From positions 1 through 45,092 of the forward strand of contig CAJTDL010000037.1 in the NCBI GenBank assembly GCA_910575035.1: a stretch of DNA of 45,092 nucleotides, written 5' to 3'. Positions within the stretch are counted from its first letter, which is position 1; the number at the start of each line of letters is the position of its first letter. Origin of the DNA: Lachnospiraceae bacterium. Lineage in GTDB: Bacteria; Bacillota; Clostridia; Lachnospirales; Lachnospiraceae. A program made the translations under genes and the position numbers. This document shows positions 25,997-33,603 of the stretch, piece after piece. The notes under the pieces are model-generated. The model made no database searches and had not been told where the DNA came from. It saw only the letters and a program-made list of their open reading frames with translations.

Positions 25997-27766
25997 TTGA
26001 AACAACAATCAAATCTGGCAAGGCTTTTAAGCTATGCCGGGAAGCATAAAATCCTGACTTACCTGTCATGGATCTTTTCAGCGGCAAGCGCCCTGATTGC
26101 GCTCATGCCGTTCTGGTACATTTGGAGAATCTTAAAAGAGGTGCTGGAAGTGGCGCCGGATTTTGAAAATGCAGTACATGTCACACACTATGGCTGGATG
26201 GCAATGCTGTATGCTGTCTTATCCATGCTGGTTTACATTGTGGGGCTGATGTGCTCGCACTTATCGGCATTCCGTATTGCTACTAATGTCCGAATCACGC
26301 TGATACACCATATCTCCACGCTTCCACTGGGTAAGATAGACCAGTTCGGCACAGGAAAGCTGCGCAGGATTATCTCGGAAACCAGCGGTTCGGCAGAGAC
26401 GTACCTTGCCCACCAGCTTCCGGACAAGGCAAAAGCATTTGCTACAATCGTGGGGCTGCTTGCACTGCTTCTGGTATTTGACTGGCGGCTTGGGCTTTTA
26501 AGCCTGATACCCGTGGTTCTTGGCTTTGCCACAATGACAAGGATGACGGGGAAGGGGATGCAGCAGAAGATGACGGAATACCAGAACGCCCTGTCTGACA
26601 TGTCCGGTGAGGCAGTGGAGTATGTAAGGGGCATTCCGGTAGTAAAAACCTTTGGGCAGACCGTGTTTTCGTTCAAAAAATTTAGGGCAACGATTGACAA
26701 TTATGAAAAATGGGCGGTTGCCTATACAAAAGAACTGCGTCTGCCGATGATGCTCTATACACTGGCGATTAACAGTGTTTTCGTATTCCTCATTGCCGCA
26801 GGAATCTGTTTTACCGGAAACGGTGTGGAAGAAAAGTTTTTGCTGAATTTACTTTTTTATATCATTTTAACACCAGTCATTTCCCTGACGCTCAGTAAAA
26901 TGATGCGCCAGAGTGAGAATGAAATGATTGTGGGAGACGCCCTGCAGCGGATTGATACAGTGCTTTCTATGGAACCGCTGGCAGAGAGCAGGCGCCGGAA
27001 ACAGCCCAAAGATTTTTCTGTAGAGCTAAAAGACGTTACATTCAGTTACGATGGAAACACAAATGCGCTGCAAAATGTTTCACTGAAAATAGGTGCAGGG
27101 GAAACGGTGGCATTTGTAGGTCCTTCCGGCGGGGGAAAAACTACCCTTGCAAGCCTGGTTGCCAGATTCTTTGACACACAGGGCGGCAGCGTCACGGTAG
27201 GGGGAGCGGATGTAAAAGACATTGGCAATAAAGAACTGATGGATACGGTTTCTTTTGTTTTCCAGAACAGCAGGCTCATAAAAGCCTCCATCCTTGACAA
27301 TGTGCGGATGGGAAGGAAGGACGCCACGAGGGAAGAAGCGATGCAGGCATTAAAGGCTGCACAGTGCATGGATATTATTGAAAAATTCCCTGAAAGGGAG
27401 AATACCGTTATCGGGCGGGAAGGCGTGTACCTTTCCGGCGGGGAACAGCAGCGGATTGCGATTGCAAGGGCAATGCTGAAAAATGCGCCGGTCATTATTC
27501 TGGATGAAGCAACTGCATTTGCAGATCCGGATAATGAGGCGAAAGTGCAGGCGGCGTTTACGGAACTTGCAAAAGGCAGGACGGTCATTATGATTGCGCA
27601 CCGCCTTTCCACGGTGGCAGGCGCAGACAATATCTTTGTGCTGAAAGACGGGATGCTTGCGGAAAGTGGGAAATTTGAAACGCTGATAAAAGCAGGGGGA
27701 CTGTTTGGAAAGATGTGGCAGGATTATCAGGAATCTGTGCAGTGGAAAGTTGCAAAGGAGGCATGA
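25997..27766 (+). CDS. ABC half-transporter, pair 1 first subunit
   Basis: Fused membrane domain and ATPase (type IV ABC fold), 589 residues, TTG start with AAGGAGGG 6 bases upstream. Six membrane helices lie in residues about 20-310. The ATPase has Walker A GPSGGGKTT (about 375), Q-loop VFQNSRLI, signature LSGGEQQ (about 478), Walker B VIILDEATAF and the H-loop AHRLST. The D-loop reads AFADPDNE rather than SALD, as I recall for YbtPQ/IrtAB-type metallophore transporters. It forms a heterodimer with the next gene (5-base gap). The substrate is unknown; a drug exporter is the alternative. Confidence 0.9.
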   Translation: MKQQSNLARLLSYAGKHKILTYLSWIFSAASALIALMPFWYIWRILKEVLEVAPDFENAVHVTHYGWMAMLYAVLSMLVYIVGLMCSHLSAFRIATNVRITLIHHISTLPLGKIDQFGTGKLRRIISETSGSAETYLAHQLPDKAKAFATIVGLLALLLVFDWRLGLLSLIPVVLGFATMTRMTGKGMQQKMTEYQNALSDMSGEAVEYVRGIPVVKTFGQTVFSFKKFRATIDNYEKWAVAYTKELRLPMMLYTLAINSVFVFLIAAGICFTGNGVEEKFLLNLLFYIILTPVISLTLSKMMRQSENEMIVGDALQRIDTVLSMEPLAESRRRKQPKDFSVELKDVTFSYDGNTNALQNVSLKIGAGETVAFVGPSGGGKTTLASLVARFFDTQGGSVTVGGADVKDIGNKELMDTVSFVFQNSRLIKASILDNVRMGRKDATREEAMQALKAAQCMDIIEKFPERENTVIGREGVYLSGGEQQRIAIARAMLKNAPVIILDEATAFADPDNEAKVQAAFTELAKGRTVIMIAHRLSTVAGADNIFVLKDGMLAESGKFETLIKAGGLFGKMWQDYQESVQWKVAKEA

Positions 27767-27771
27767 ATCAG

Positions 27772-29505
27772 ATGATAAAGAAATTGCAGAGACGGTTTGC
27801 GCTTTCTGATAAAGGCGCAAAGGATACGGTAAAAGGCAGCATTGCCAGCGCTTTGCAGAATGCGGCTTTTATGTTCCCGGTAGGTCTTTTATACCAGTTG
27901 GTGAAAGATCTGCTGGACGGCGGGGTGGACAGAGGAAGGGTAGTATTTTATGTGTCTGGCAACATTGTGTGTGCAGGGCTGATCCTTCTGGCTACATGGT
28001 TCCAGTATAACGGCACATTCCTTGCTACCTATCTGGAGACGGGGGTGCGCAGGATTGCGCTTGCGGAAAAGCTGCGGAAAATACCGCTGTCCTTTTTTGG
28101 GAAAAAGGATTTGGCGGATTTGACATCTTCCATTATGAATGACTGCGCCGTGCTGGAGAGCAGCCAGTCCCATTTTGTGGCTCCGCTGCTTGGGGCGTTG
28201 ATTTCCACAACACTGATTGCCCTGTCCGCTTTTTTCTTTGACTGGCGCATGGCATTGGCGGCGCTATGGGTATTGCCCGTTTCGTTTGCCATTGTTGCTT
28301 TTGCTGCCGGGGTATATAAAGGGCTGTCCCGCAAGGCAATGTCAGCGAGGATTGCTTGTGAGGACGGGATACAGGAATGCATGGAGACTATGAATGACCT
28401 GCGCTCCAACAATGCGGTCGAACCCTATCTGGAAGGGCTGGATGAAAAGGTAAGGGCAATTGAAAAGAGGGCGGTCATCAGCGAGCTTGGGACGGCAGTG
28501 TTCGTAGTGTCGGCAAGCCTTGTTTTAAAGCTTGGCATTGCAGGGGTGGCGCTGGTGGGTTCTGCCTTACTGGTAAACGGCACACTGGACGTCATTACAT
28601 TTTTCCTGTTCCTTTTAGTCGTTTCCCGTTTATATGATCCGCTGGAAGGGGCATTACAGAACCTTGCAGGCATCATCTCAACGAACAGCAATATTGAAAG
28701 GATGAATGAAATACTGGACCATCCGGTACAGGGCGGCGTGGACGCCCTTTCTAATCAGGGGTGCGATATTGTGTTTGACCATGTAGGGTTTTCTTACAAT
28801 TCCGGGGAGACGGTGTTAAGGGATGTATCTTTTACTGCAAAGCAGGGCGAGGTTACGGCACTGGTAGGTCCTTCCGGCGGGGGAAAGACTACGGTATCGA
28901 GGCTGGCGGCACGTTTTTGGGATATTAGCAGGGGAAAGATCACAGTAGGCGGCATGGATGTGTCAAAAGTCGATCCGGAAACGCTGATGTCCCTGTATTC
29001 GATTGTGTTTCAGGACGTAACCCTGTTTGACAACACGATTATGGAGAATATCCGCATTGGCAGGAAAGGGGCTACGGATGCAGAAGTTCTTGAAGCGGCA
29101 AGGCTGGCGAATGTAAATGAATTTGCGGAAAAACTGCCTGAGAAATGGAACAGCCGCATTGGGGAAAACGGCTGTGAGCTGTCCGGCGGTGAACGGCAGC
29201 GCATTTCCATTGCCCGTGCGTTTTTAAAAGATGCGCCGATTATTCTCTTGGATGAAGCAACTGCATCGCTTGATGTGGAGAATGAAACCGCCATCCAGTC
29301 AGCGCTTTCCCGTCTGATTAAGAATAAGACGGTCTTAGTGATTGCACACAGGATGCGGACGGTTGCAGGGGCGGATAAGATTGTGGTATTGTCAGAAGGG
29401 TGTGTGGCAGAAGAAGGCACACCGGACGAACTGTACCGTAAAGGTGGGATTTATTCCCATATGGTAAAGCTCCAGACCGAAAGCCAGAACTGGGTGTTGG
29501 GATAA
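27772..29505 (+). CDS. ABC half-transporter, pair 1 second subunit
   Basis: A 577-residue partner of the preceding protein. ATG 27772 fits the AAAGGAGG site; ATG 27763 is too near it. Membrane helices span about residues 20-300. The ATPase has Walker A GPSGGGKTT (about 366), VFQDVTLF, signature LSGGERQ (about 469), Walker B IILLDEATAS and D-loop SLDVENE. Both ATP sites of the pair therefore look catalytically complete by motif. Three pairs of this kind in the window share a pattern: first subunit DEATAF/Y, second DEATAS/N. Confidence 0.9.
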   Translation: MIKKLQRRFALSDKGAKDTVKGSIASALQNAAFMFPVGLLYQLVKDLLDGGVDRGRVVFYVSGNIVCAGLILLATWFQYNGTFLATYLETGVRRIALAEKLRKIPLSFFGKKDLADLTSSIMNDCAVLESSQSHFVAPLLGALISTTLIALSAFFFDWRMALAALWVLPVSFAIVAFAAGVYKGLSRKAMSARIACEDGIQECMETMNDLRSNNAVEPYLEGLDEKVRAIEKRAVISELGTAVFVVSASLVLKLGIAGVALVGSALLVNGTLDVITFFLFLLVVSRLYDPLEGALQNLAGIISTNSNIERMNEILDHPVQGGVDALSNQGCDIVFDHVGFSYNSGETVLRDVSFTAKQGEVTALVGPSGGGKTTVSRLAARFWDISRGKITVGGMDVSKVDPETLMSLYSIVFQDVTLFDNTIMENIRIGRKGATDAEVLEAARLANVNEFAEKLPEKWNSRIGENGCELSGGERQRISIARAFLKDAPIILLDEATASLDVENETAIQSALSRLIKNKTVLVIAHRMRTVAGADKIVVLSEGCVAEEGTPDELYRKGGIYSHMVKLQTESQNWVLG

Positions 29506-29512
29506 TGGGAAG

Positions 29513-29552
29513 CATGAAGCCGTGCTGCTTTAGCAGGCAGTACGGCTTCATG
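29513..29552 (+). terminator. Strong hairpin after ABC pair 1
   Basis: Perfect 11-base stem CATGAAGCCGT/ACGGCTTCATG with an inner CTGC-TTTA-GCAG. No T-run follows (A-rich instead), so termination is likely but not certain. Confidence 0.6.
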
Positions 29553-29585
29553 TGATAAAAAACAAAAATCCTGCGGGGCATTTTA

Positions 29586-29615
29586 TTGACAAATGGATAG
29601 GGATTCAGGTATAGT
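29586..29615 (+). promoter_or_regulatory. Promoter of the HMA-ZIP-DtxR operon
   Basis: TTGACA (29586-29591), 18 bases, TATAGT (29610-29615). Two metal boxes lie directly downstream. Confidence 0.7.
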
Positions 29616-29622
29616 TAATATG

Positions 29623-29638
29623 GTTAGCGGTTACTAAC
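29623..29638. promoter_or_regulatory. Metal-box operator 5
   Basis: GTTAG CGGTTA CTAAC, perfect arms, covering the predicted transcription start. Confidence 0.8.
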
Positions 29639-29668
29639 ACCTTGTAACCGCATTTATAATAAGCATGC

Positions 29669-29684
29669 GTTAGTCTTTACTAAC
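29669..29684. promoter_or_regulatory. Metal-box operator 6
   Basis: GTTAG TCTTTA CTAAC, perfect arms, 46 bases downstream of operator 5, about four helical turns, so two dimers could sit on one face and cooperate. Confidence 0.8.
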
Positions 29685-29724
29685 TGAAAAGCAAAACATA
29701 AATCGGAAAACAAGGAGGCACATT

Positions 29725-29982
29725 ATGGTGAAACTTATAGTCGGAGTGGAAGGCATGGCCTGTGGCATGTGTGAGGCGCATATCAATGAGGCGGTAAGAA
29801 ATGCGTTCCCGGTGAAAAAAGTATCATCTTCACACACGAAAAAACAGACGGTTATTATTGCGGAAAGTGATATAGAGGAAGAAAAACTGAAAGATGTGAT
29901 TGCAAAAAGCGGGTATCATGCGGTGTCCGTAAACAGGGAACCATATGAGAAGAAAGGGCTGTTTGCTGCTTTAAGGGGGTAA
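29725..29982 (+). CDS. HMA-domain metallochaperone
   Basis: An 85-residue heavy-metal-associated domain protein of the CopZ fold. The metal site GMACGMCEAHI is at residues 10-20 with Cys13 and Cys16, the GMxCxxC pattern that binds Cu(I) or another soft metal. The rest follows the family beta-alpha-beta layout. Ribosome site AAGGAGG. It shares an operon with a ZIP transporter and a DtxR-type regulator under two metal boxes, so here the cargo metal may differ from copper; this is inference. The C-terminal 10 residues (EKKGLFAALRG) extend beyond the usual domain. Confidence 0.85.
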   Translation: MVKLIVGVEGMACGMCEAHINEAVRNAFPVKKVSSSHTKKQTVIIAESDIEEEKLKDVIAKSGYHAVSVNREPYEKKGLFAALRG

Positions 29983-29987
29983 TTGCT

Positions 29988-30770
29988 ATGCAGGGAGAAG
30001 TCATTCAGGGCATTTTGATCCCATTTCTTGGGACTGCTTTAGGGGCGGCATGTGTGCTGTTTATGAAAAATACGCTGAATATTCTGTTGCAGAGGATTTT
30101 GACCGGGTTTGCAGCGGGTGTCATGGTGGCGGCGTCTATCTGGAGCCTGCTGGTTCCGGCAATGGAACAGGCAGAGGATATGGGACAGTGGGCATTTGTG
30201 CCTGCGGTGGCAGGCTTCTGGCTGGGAATCCTGTTCCTGCTGGTTCTGGACAGGACAATCCCGCATCTGCATCAGGGCAGCAGTGAGCCGGAAGGACCAC
30301 GGGTAGCTTTGAAAAAGACTACCATGCTGGTATTGGCGGTGACACTGCATAATATCCCGGAGGGGATGGCAGTAGGGGTAGTGTTTGCAGGATGCCTGTC
30401 CGGGAACAGTGCAGTTACAATGACAGGGGCATTGGCGTTATCTATTGGGATTGCAATCCAGAACTTCCCCGAAGGTGCGATTATTTCCATGCCATTAAAA
30501 GCGGAAGGGATGAAAAAACGGACAGCATTTACATATGGTGTGCTGTCAGGAGTTGTAGAGCCGGTTGCAGCGCTGCTTACCGTTCTGGCATCGGGCTTTA
30601 TCGTTCCGGCTCTGCCTTATCTGTTAAGTTTTGCGGCAGGAGCCATGATTTATGTCGTGGTGGAGGAACTGATCCCGGAGATGTCCGCCGGACAGCATTC
30701 TGATATGGGAACTGTTTTCTTTGCGTTTGGTTTTACGGTGATGCTGGCATTGGATGTGGCATTGGGATAG
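29988..30770 (+). CDS. ZIP-family metal transporter
   Basis: Integral membrane protein of 260 residues that brings divalent metal (zinc, iron or manganese) into the cytoplasm. About eight hydrophobic helices are visible. The metal-path signatures are present: HNIPEGMAVG at residue 121 and NFPEGAIIS at residue 159. A short loop with His and acidic residues lies near 90-105. The starting GTALGAA and GFAAGVMVAAS segments resemble ZupT/GufA-type ZIP proteins. It starts 5 bases after the HMA gene, so it is in the same operon, and is expected to be induced when the regulator loses its metal. Confidence 0.9.
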   Translation: MQGEVIQGILIPFLGTALGAACVLFMKNTLNILLQRILTGFAAGVMVAASIWSLLVPAMEQAEDMGQWAFVPAVAGFWLGILFLLVLDRTIPHLHQGSSEPEGPRVALKKTTMLVLAVTLHNIPEGMAVGVVFAGCLSGNSAVTMTGALALSIGIAIQNFPEGAIISMPLKAEGMKKRTAFTYGVLSGVVEPVAALLTVLASGFIVPALPYLLSFAAGAMIYVVVEELIPEMSAGQHSDMGTVFFAFGFTVMLALDVALG

Positions 30771-30828
30771 GGAGGAAACTGTCAGCAGCACAGACGGGAC
30801 AGCAGCAAATATTTAGGACGGTGTGGAT

Positions 30829-31203
30829 ATGAAACAAAAAAAGTCGGTAGAGGACTACCTGAAAATAATTTATATCCTTTCTAAACGGAAAGGCGTACAT
30901 GGGGCAGATATTGCGGGCGAGCTGAAAGTTTCCCGTCCAACGGTTTCTGTCGCCTTGAAAGCATTGGCAGAGGAAGGCTACCTCTTTTTGGATGATGTGC
31001 ATGAAGTACATCTGACGGAAAAGGGGAGGCAGATCGCAGAAAACACTTACGAACGCCATAATACGTTCCGCCAGCTCTTGACAGGGCTTGGCGTGGATGA
31101 AAAGACAGCGGCGGCAGATGCCTGTGAAATGGAACATGCTGTCAGCCCTGCAAGCTATGAGGCGTTGAAACGTCTGACGGATAATAGAAAAGGTGGAGAG
31201 TGA
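30829..31203 (+). CDS. DtxR/MntR-family metal-dependent regulator 1
   Basis: A 124-residue iron- or manganese-dependent DNA-binding protein of the short DtxR type (no SH3 domain). ATG 30829 is chosen; GTG 30823 is possible. The winged helix spans about residues 6-60 (recognition helix near SRPTVSVALKAL). The metal site shows Asp9, His77, Cys99, Glu102 and His103 (MEH motif). Cys in place of the MntR Glu is the iron-type DtxR feature, while Asp9 is MntR-like; Lys12 replaces the usual Glu. It is the third gene of the ZIP operon and lies under two metal boxes, so it probably regulates itself. Confidence 0.85.
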   Translation: MKQKKSVEDYLKIIYILSKRKGVHGADIAGELKVSRPTVSVALKALAEEGYLFLDDVHEVHLTEKGRQIAENTYERHNTFRQLLTGLGVDEKTAAADACEMEHAVSPASYEALKRLTDNRKGGE

Positions 31204-31216
31204 GGTGGGGGAATTT

Positions 31217-31704
31217 ATGGCTGATAAAAATCATCTTCCTATGTATGGGGTAGAACCTGTTTATGTTGGGGCAATTATAATGATAACGGCTGCTGCAGTA
31301 ATTATGGGACAGTGTGGTTTTTTTGAGAAGGACAGGATAGAATTTCTGAAAATCCCGTTTTTCGCTGTGGGAATCCTGCTTATTATTCTTGAAGTATATC
31401 TTTGGTCTGGTGCAGTGTTCCGTTCCAAAATTGATGATGGGATTACGGGAAACAGGCTTGTGAAAACAGGGGTATATTCACTATGCCGCAATCCTATTTA
31501 TTCAGCATTTATGTTTTTCTGCACGGGTGCGCTGATGATTTCCGGTAATTTATTTTTCCTGCCATTTTTCTTTTTTATTGGTCCTTTATGACTGTTCTGA
31601 TGAAAGGTACGGAGGAGAAATGGCTGCTTAAATTATACGGTACAGAATACTCAAATTATTGCAAAAGGGTAAACCGCTGTATTCCGTGGTTTGCGAAAGG
31701 ATAA
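31217..31704 (+). pseudogene. Isoprenylcysteine methyltransferase, frameshifted
   Basis: Membrane methyltransferase of the ICMT/PEMT type, which puts a methyl group from AdoMet on a substrate in the membrane. ATG 31217 lies behind GAGGTGGGGG. Frame one carries four hydrophobic helices and GVYSLCRNPIYSAF, the AdoMet-side motif, to a stop at 31589-31591. The family's C-terminus (TEEKWLLKLYGTEYSNYCKR) continues in the -1 frame to 31704. A loss of one T in the T6 run at 31571-31576 explains this. The substrate is unknown. As read, the gene is inactive unless the tract slips or the read is wrong. Confidence 0.75.
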
Positions 31705-31720
31705 GGGAATGGTGAGGATT

Positions 31721-31807
31721 ATGTCTGTATATGGGCATCATGATTCATATGTAGAGCTTAAGAAAAATCTTGGGCATCATAGTTTTTTGAATAAGCATAT
31801 TAAATAG
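31721..31807 (+). CDS. Small ORF of 28 residues
   Basis: Starts ATG 31721 behind GGTGAGG. The product is His-rich for its size (YGHHDSYVELKKNLGHHSFL) with two HH pairs. It has no recognised family and may be the start of a lost gene. It stands alone between the broken methyltransferase and the membrane protein. Confidence 0.3.
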   Translation: MSVYGHHDSYVELKKNLGHHSFLNKHIK

Positions 31808-31835
31808 CTTACAGAAAAGGAGAAATGACAGAATC

Positions 31836-32489
31836 ATGGAAATAAAAAAGGCATTATTTTTAGGATTACTTGGCTGTCTTTGTTTTGGCGGCGGTGATTG
31901 GCTGATGATATATGGTGATACGGCGTATAATGGCAATGTGTACTGGCTGACAGAAGGTGTGGCAGCTATTGCGCCGTGGAGACTCACGCTGGCAATGGGG
32001 CTTGCATTTCCGGGCATTCTGTTCTATGGAGCTGCGCTGTTTGCCATTGAAAAGTTTATTTTGGAAGAAAAGGACAGAAAGAGGTATCATTACCTGACTT
32101 CTTTTGGCATTACACCGTGGATGATGCTGCATTTGTTTTATATTATGACTTTATATGTTTTCGCCTGGATGAATCAGAATGGATATGAAGAAGTGGCAAT
32201 TTCGGCAGCAGAAGCTTTATATGGGTATTTTTCATGGGTGGTTATTATCAGCGAGGCAATGATGCTCCTGCCATTCTTTTATTGGTTCTATCTGCAATTT
32301 ACACACAAAACAGTATTTCCGAAAATGATGGCGTTTACAAATGTCTTGATTATTTATGCAGTGATGTATTTCATCAAAACATTACTTCCCGATTCCCCAT
32401 TCCGGATTGGGTTTACAAATGGGCTGATGAGTGAGAGCATGGCAGTATGGTTTGTTACTTTAATGATTGGTATGAAATTTTTGGTGTGA
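31836..32489 (+). CDS. Multi-pass membrane protein (DUF6796-like)
   Basis: A 217-residue integral membrane protein with about six or seven hydrophobic segments. The first segment carries CFGGGDWLMIYG, which I associate with DUF6796; this is recalled, not searched. Ribosome site AAGGAG sits about 13 bases upstream, further than ideal. Acidic and aromatic residues in loops could bind metal, but no known transporter motif is present. It lies directly before the AraC regulator, overlapping its frame by tens of bases if the longest reading is used. The function is unknown. Confidence 0.6.
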   Translation: MEIKKALFLGLLGCLCFGGGDWLMIYGDTAYNGNVYWLTEGVAAIAPWRLTLAMGLAFPGILFYGAALFAIEKFILEEKDRKRYHYLTSFGITPWMMLHLFYIMTLYVFAWMNQNGYEEVAISAAEALYGYFSWVVIISEAMMLLPFFYWFYLQFTHKTVFPKMMAFTNVLIIYAVMYFIKTLLPDSPFRIGFTNGLMSESMAVWFVTLMIGMKFLV

Positions 32490-32548
32490 CAGGGATTGTA
32501 AATTTATTGCAACGGATTGTATGCTGTTTAGGAAGGCAGGTGGAAAAT

Positions 32549-33499
32549 GTGTGGTTTTCGAGGCAGGAGATGGGCAGCAATGTGAGAAAGGTCTGTGAGG
32601 ATGAAGTCTGCACGGTATTCCGGGTAGAGGATGACAGCGGGGAGGGCTTTATGACATGTTACCCTGTATTTAAGGGGTGCTGTCTGGCATATAATGACTT
32701 TCATATGGAAAAGTGCCATTCTGGGTTCTGCCCAAAAAGCCGGATGTTCTGCATTGACCATTGCAGGGAGGGGCGCATTGAATGGAATACAGAGTGGAAC
32801 AGGTATATTTATGTGGGAGCCGGGGATATGCAGGTAAATTCCCGTGAGCTGCATTGTTCCCAGTTTGCTTTCCCATTACGGCATTACCACGGTCTGACGA
32901 TAGGGTTTGATATTGATGAGGCGGAGGATACGCTGCTCCATGTGATGGAAGGATTTTCTGTTGACATTAAGAAGCTGCGGGAAAAGTTCTGTCCGGACAA
33001 CAAGAGTTTTATTATGCGGGCAGGAAAGCAGATAGAGCATATTTTTTCTGAATTATATGATCTGCCGGAATGTGTCAGGATTCCGTATTTTAAGATTAAG
33101 GTATTGGAACTGCTGTTATTTCTGGAAGCTTTGGACGTGCCGGAAAGCGGTGAAGAGCGTCCGTATTTCTATAAATCACAGATAGACAAGGTCAGGAACA
33201 TTGCTTCGCTATTGACACATAATTTGGAACGCTGGTACACATTGGAGGAACTGTCGGAGCAGTTTGCCTTTCCGCAGACATCGCTGAAACAATGTTTTAA
33301 GGGTGTTTATGGATGTTCCATTGCAGCCTATATGAAAGAATACCGTATGAATGCGGCGGCGCTGATGTTAAAAAATACGCAGGATTCTGTCATTTCCATT
33401 GCAGCACAGGTGGGATATGGCAATCCGGGGAAATTTGCAGCGGCTTTCCGTTCCGTCACAGGAATGACGCCTACCCAGTACCGTAAAATTTCTGACTGA
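32549..33499 (+). CDS. AraC-family regulator of ABC pair 2 (PchR/YbtA-like)
   Basis: A 316-residue transcription regulator from the GTG at 32549, the likeliest start (AGGTGG 5 bases upstream); the frame opens at 32447 inside the previous gene. The N-terminal ligand domain contains VFKGCCLAYNDFHMEKC and FCIDHCREGRIEWNT, with several Cys residues. The C-terminal double helix-turn-helix spans about residues 212-316 (YTLEELSEQFAFPQTSLKQCFKGVYG then VISIAAQVGYGNPGKFAAAFR). The layout is that of PchR/YbtA regulators, which respond to siderophore complexes. A metal box follows its stop, ahead of ABC pair 2, its likely target. Confidence 0.85.
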   Translation: MWFSRQEMGSNVRKVCEDEVCTVFRVEDDSGEGFMTCYPVFKGCCLAYNDFHMEKCHSGFCPKSRMFCIDHCREGRIEWNTEWNRYIYVGAGDMQVNSRELHCSQFAFPLRHYHGLTIGFDIDEAEDTLLHVMEGFSVDIKKLREKFCPDNKSFIMRAGKQIEHIFSELYDLPECVRIPYFKIKVLELLLFLEALDVPESGEERPYFYKSQIDKVRNIASLLTHNLERWYTLEELSEQFAFPQTSLKQCFKGVYGCSIAAYMKEYRMNAAALMLKNTQDSVISIAAQVGYGNPGKFAAAFRSVTGMTPTQYRKISD

Positions 33500-33503
33500 T
33501 TGG

Positions 33504-33519
33504 ATTAGGAAAAACTAAC
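33504..33519. promoter_or_regulatory. Metal-box operator 7
   Basis: ATTAG GAAAAA CTAAC, one change in the left arm. It lies 5 bases after the AraC stop and 85 bases before ABC pair 2. Confidence 0.6.
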
Positions 33520-33556
33520 CAGAGCAGAAAATAAAAAGTTCCTCTGATAAAATCAA

Positions 33557-33587
33557 GGTGTTCCCTAAATGAAGGAACATCTTTTTT
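33557..33587 (+). terminator. Terminator between operator 7 and ABC pair 2
   Basis: GGTGTTCC, 9-base loop, GGAACATC (one G-U pair), then six T. It sits after the metal box, so it either ends araC or attenuates the ABC transcript. Confidence 0.75.
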
Positions 33588-33603
33588 GATTGGAGGTCAT
33601 GCT

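Noticed and set aside
31571-31591. Programmed -1 frameshift in the methyltransferase
   Set aside because: No slippery heptamer is aligned with the zero frame and no downstream stem or pseudoknot was seen; a base loss in the T run is simpler.
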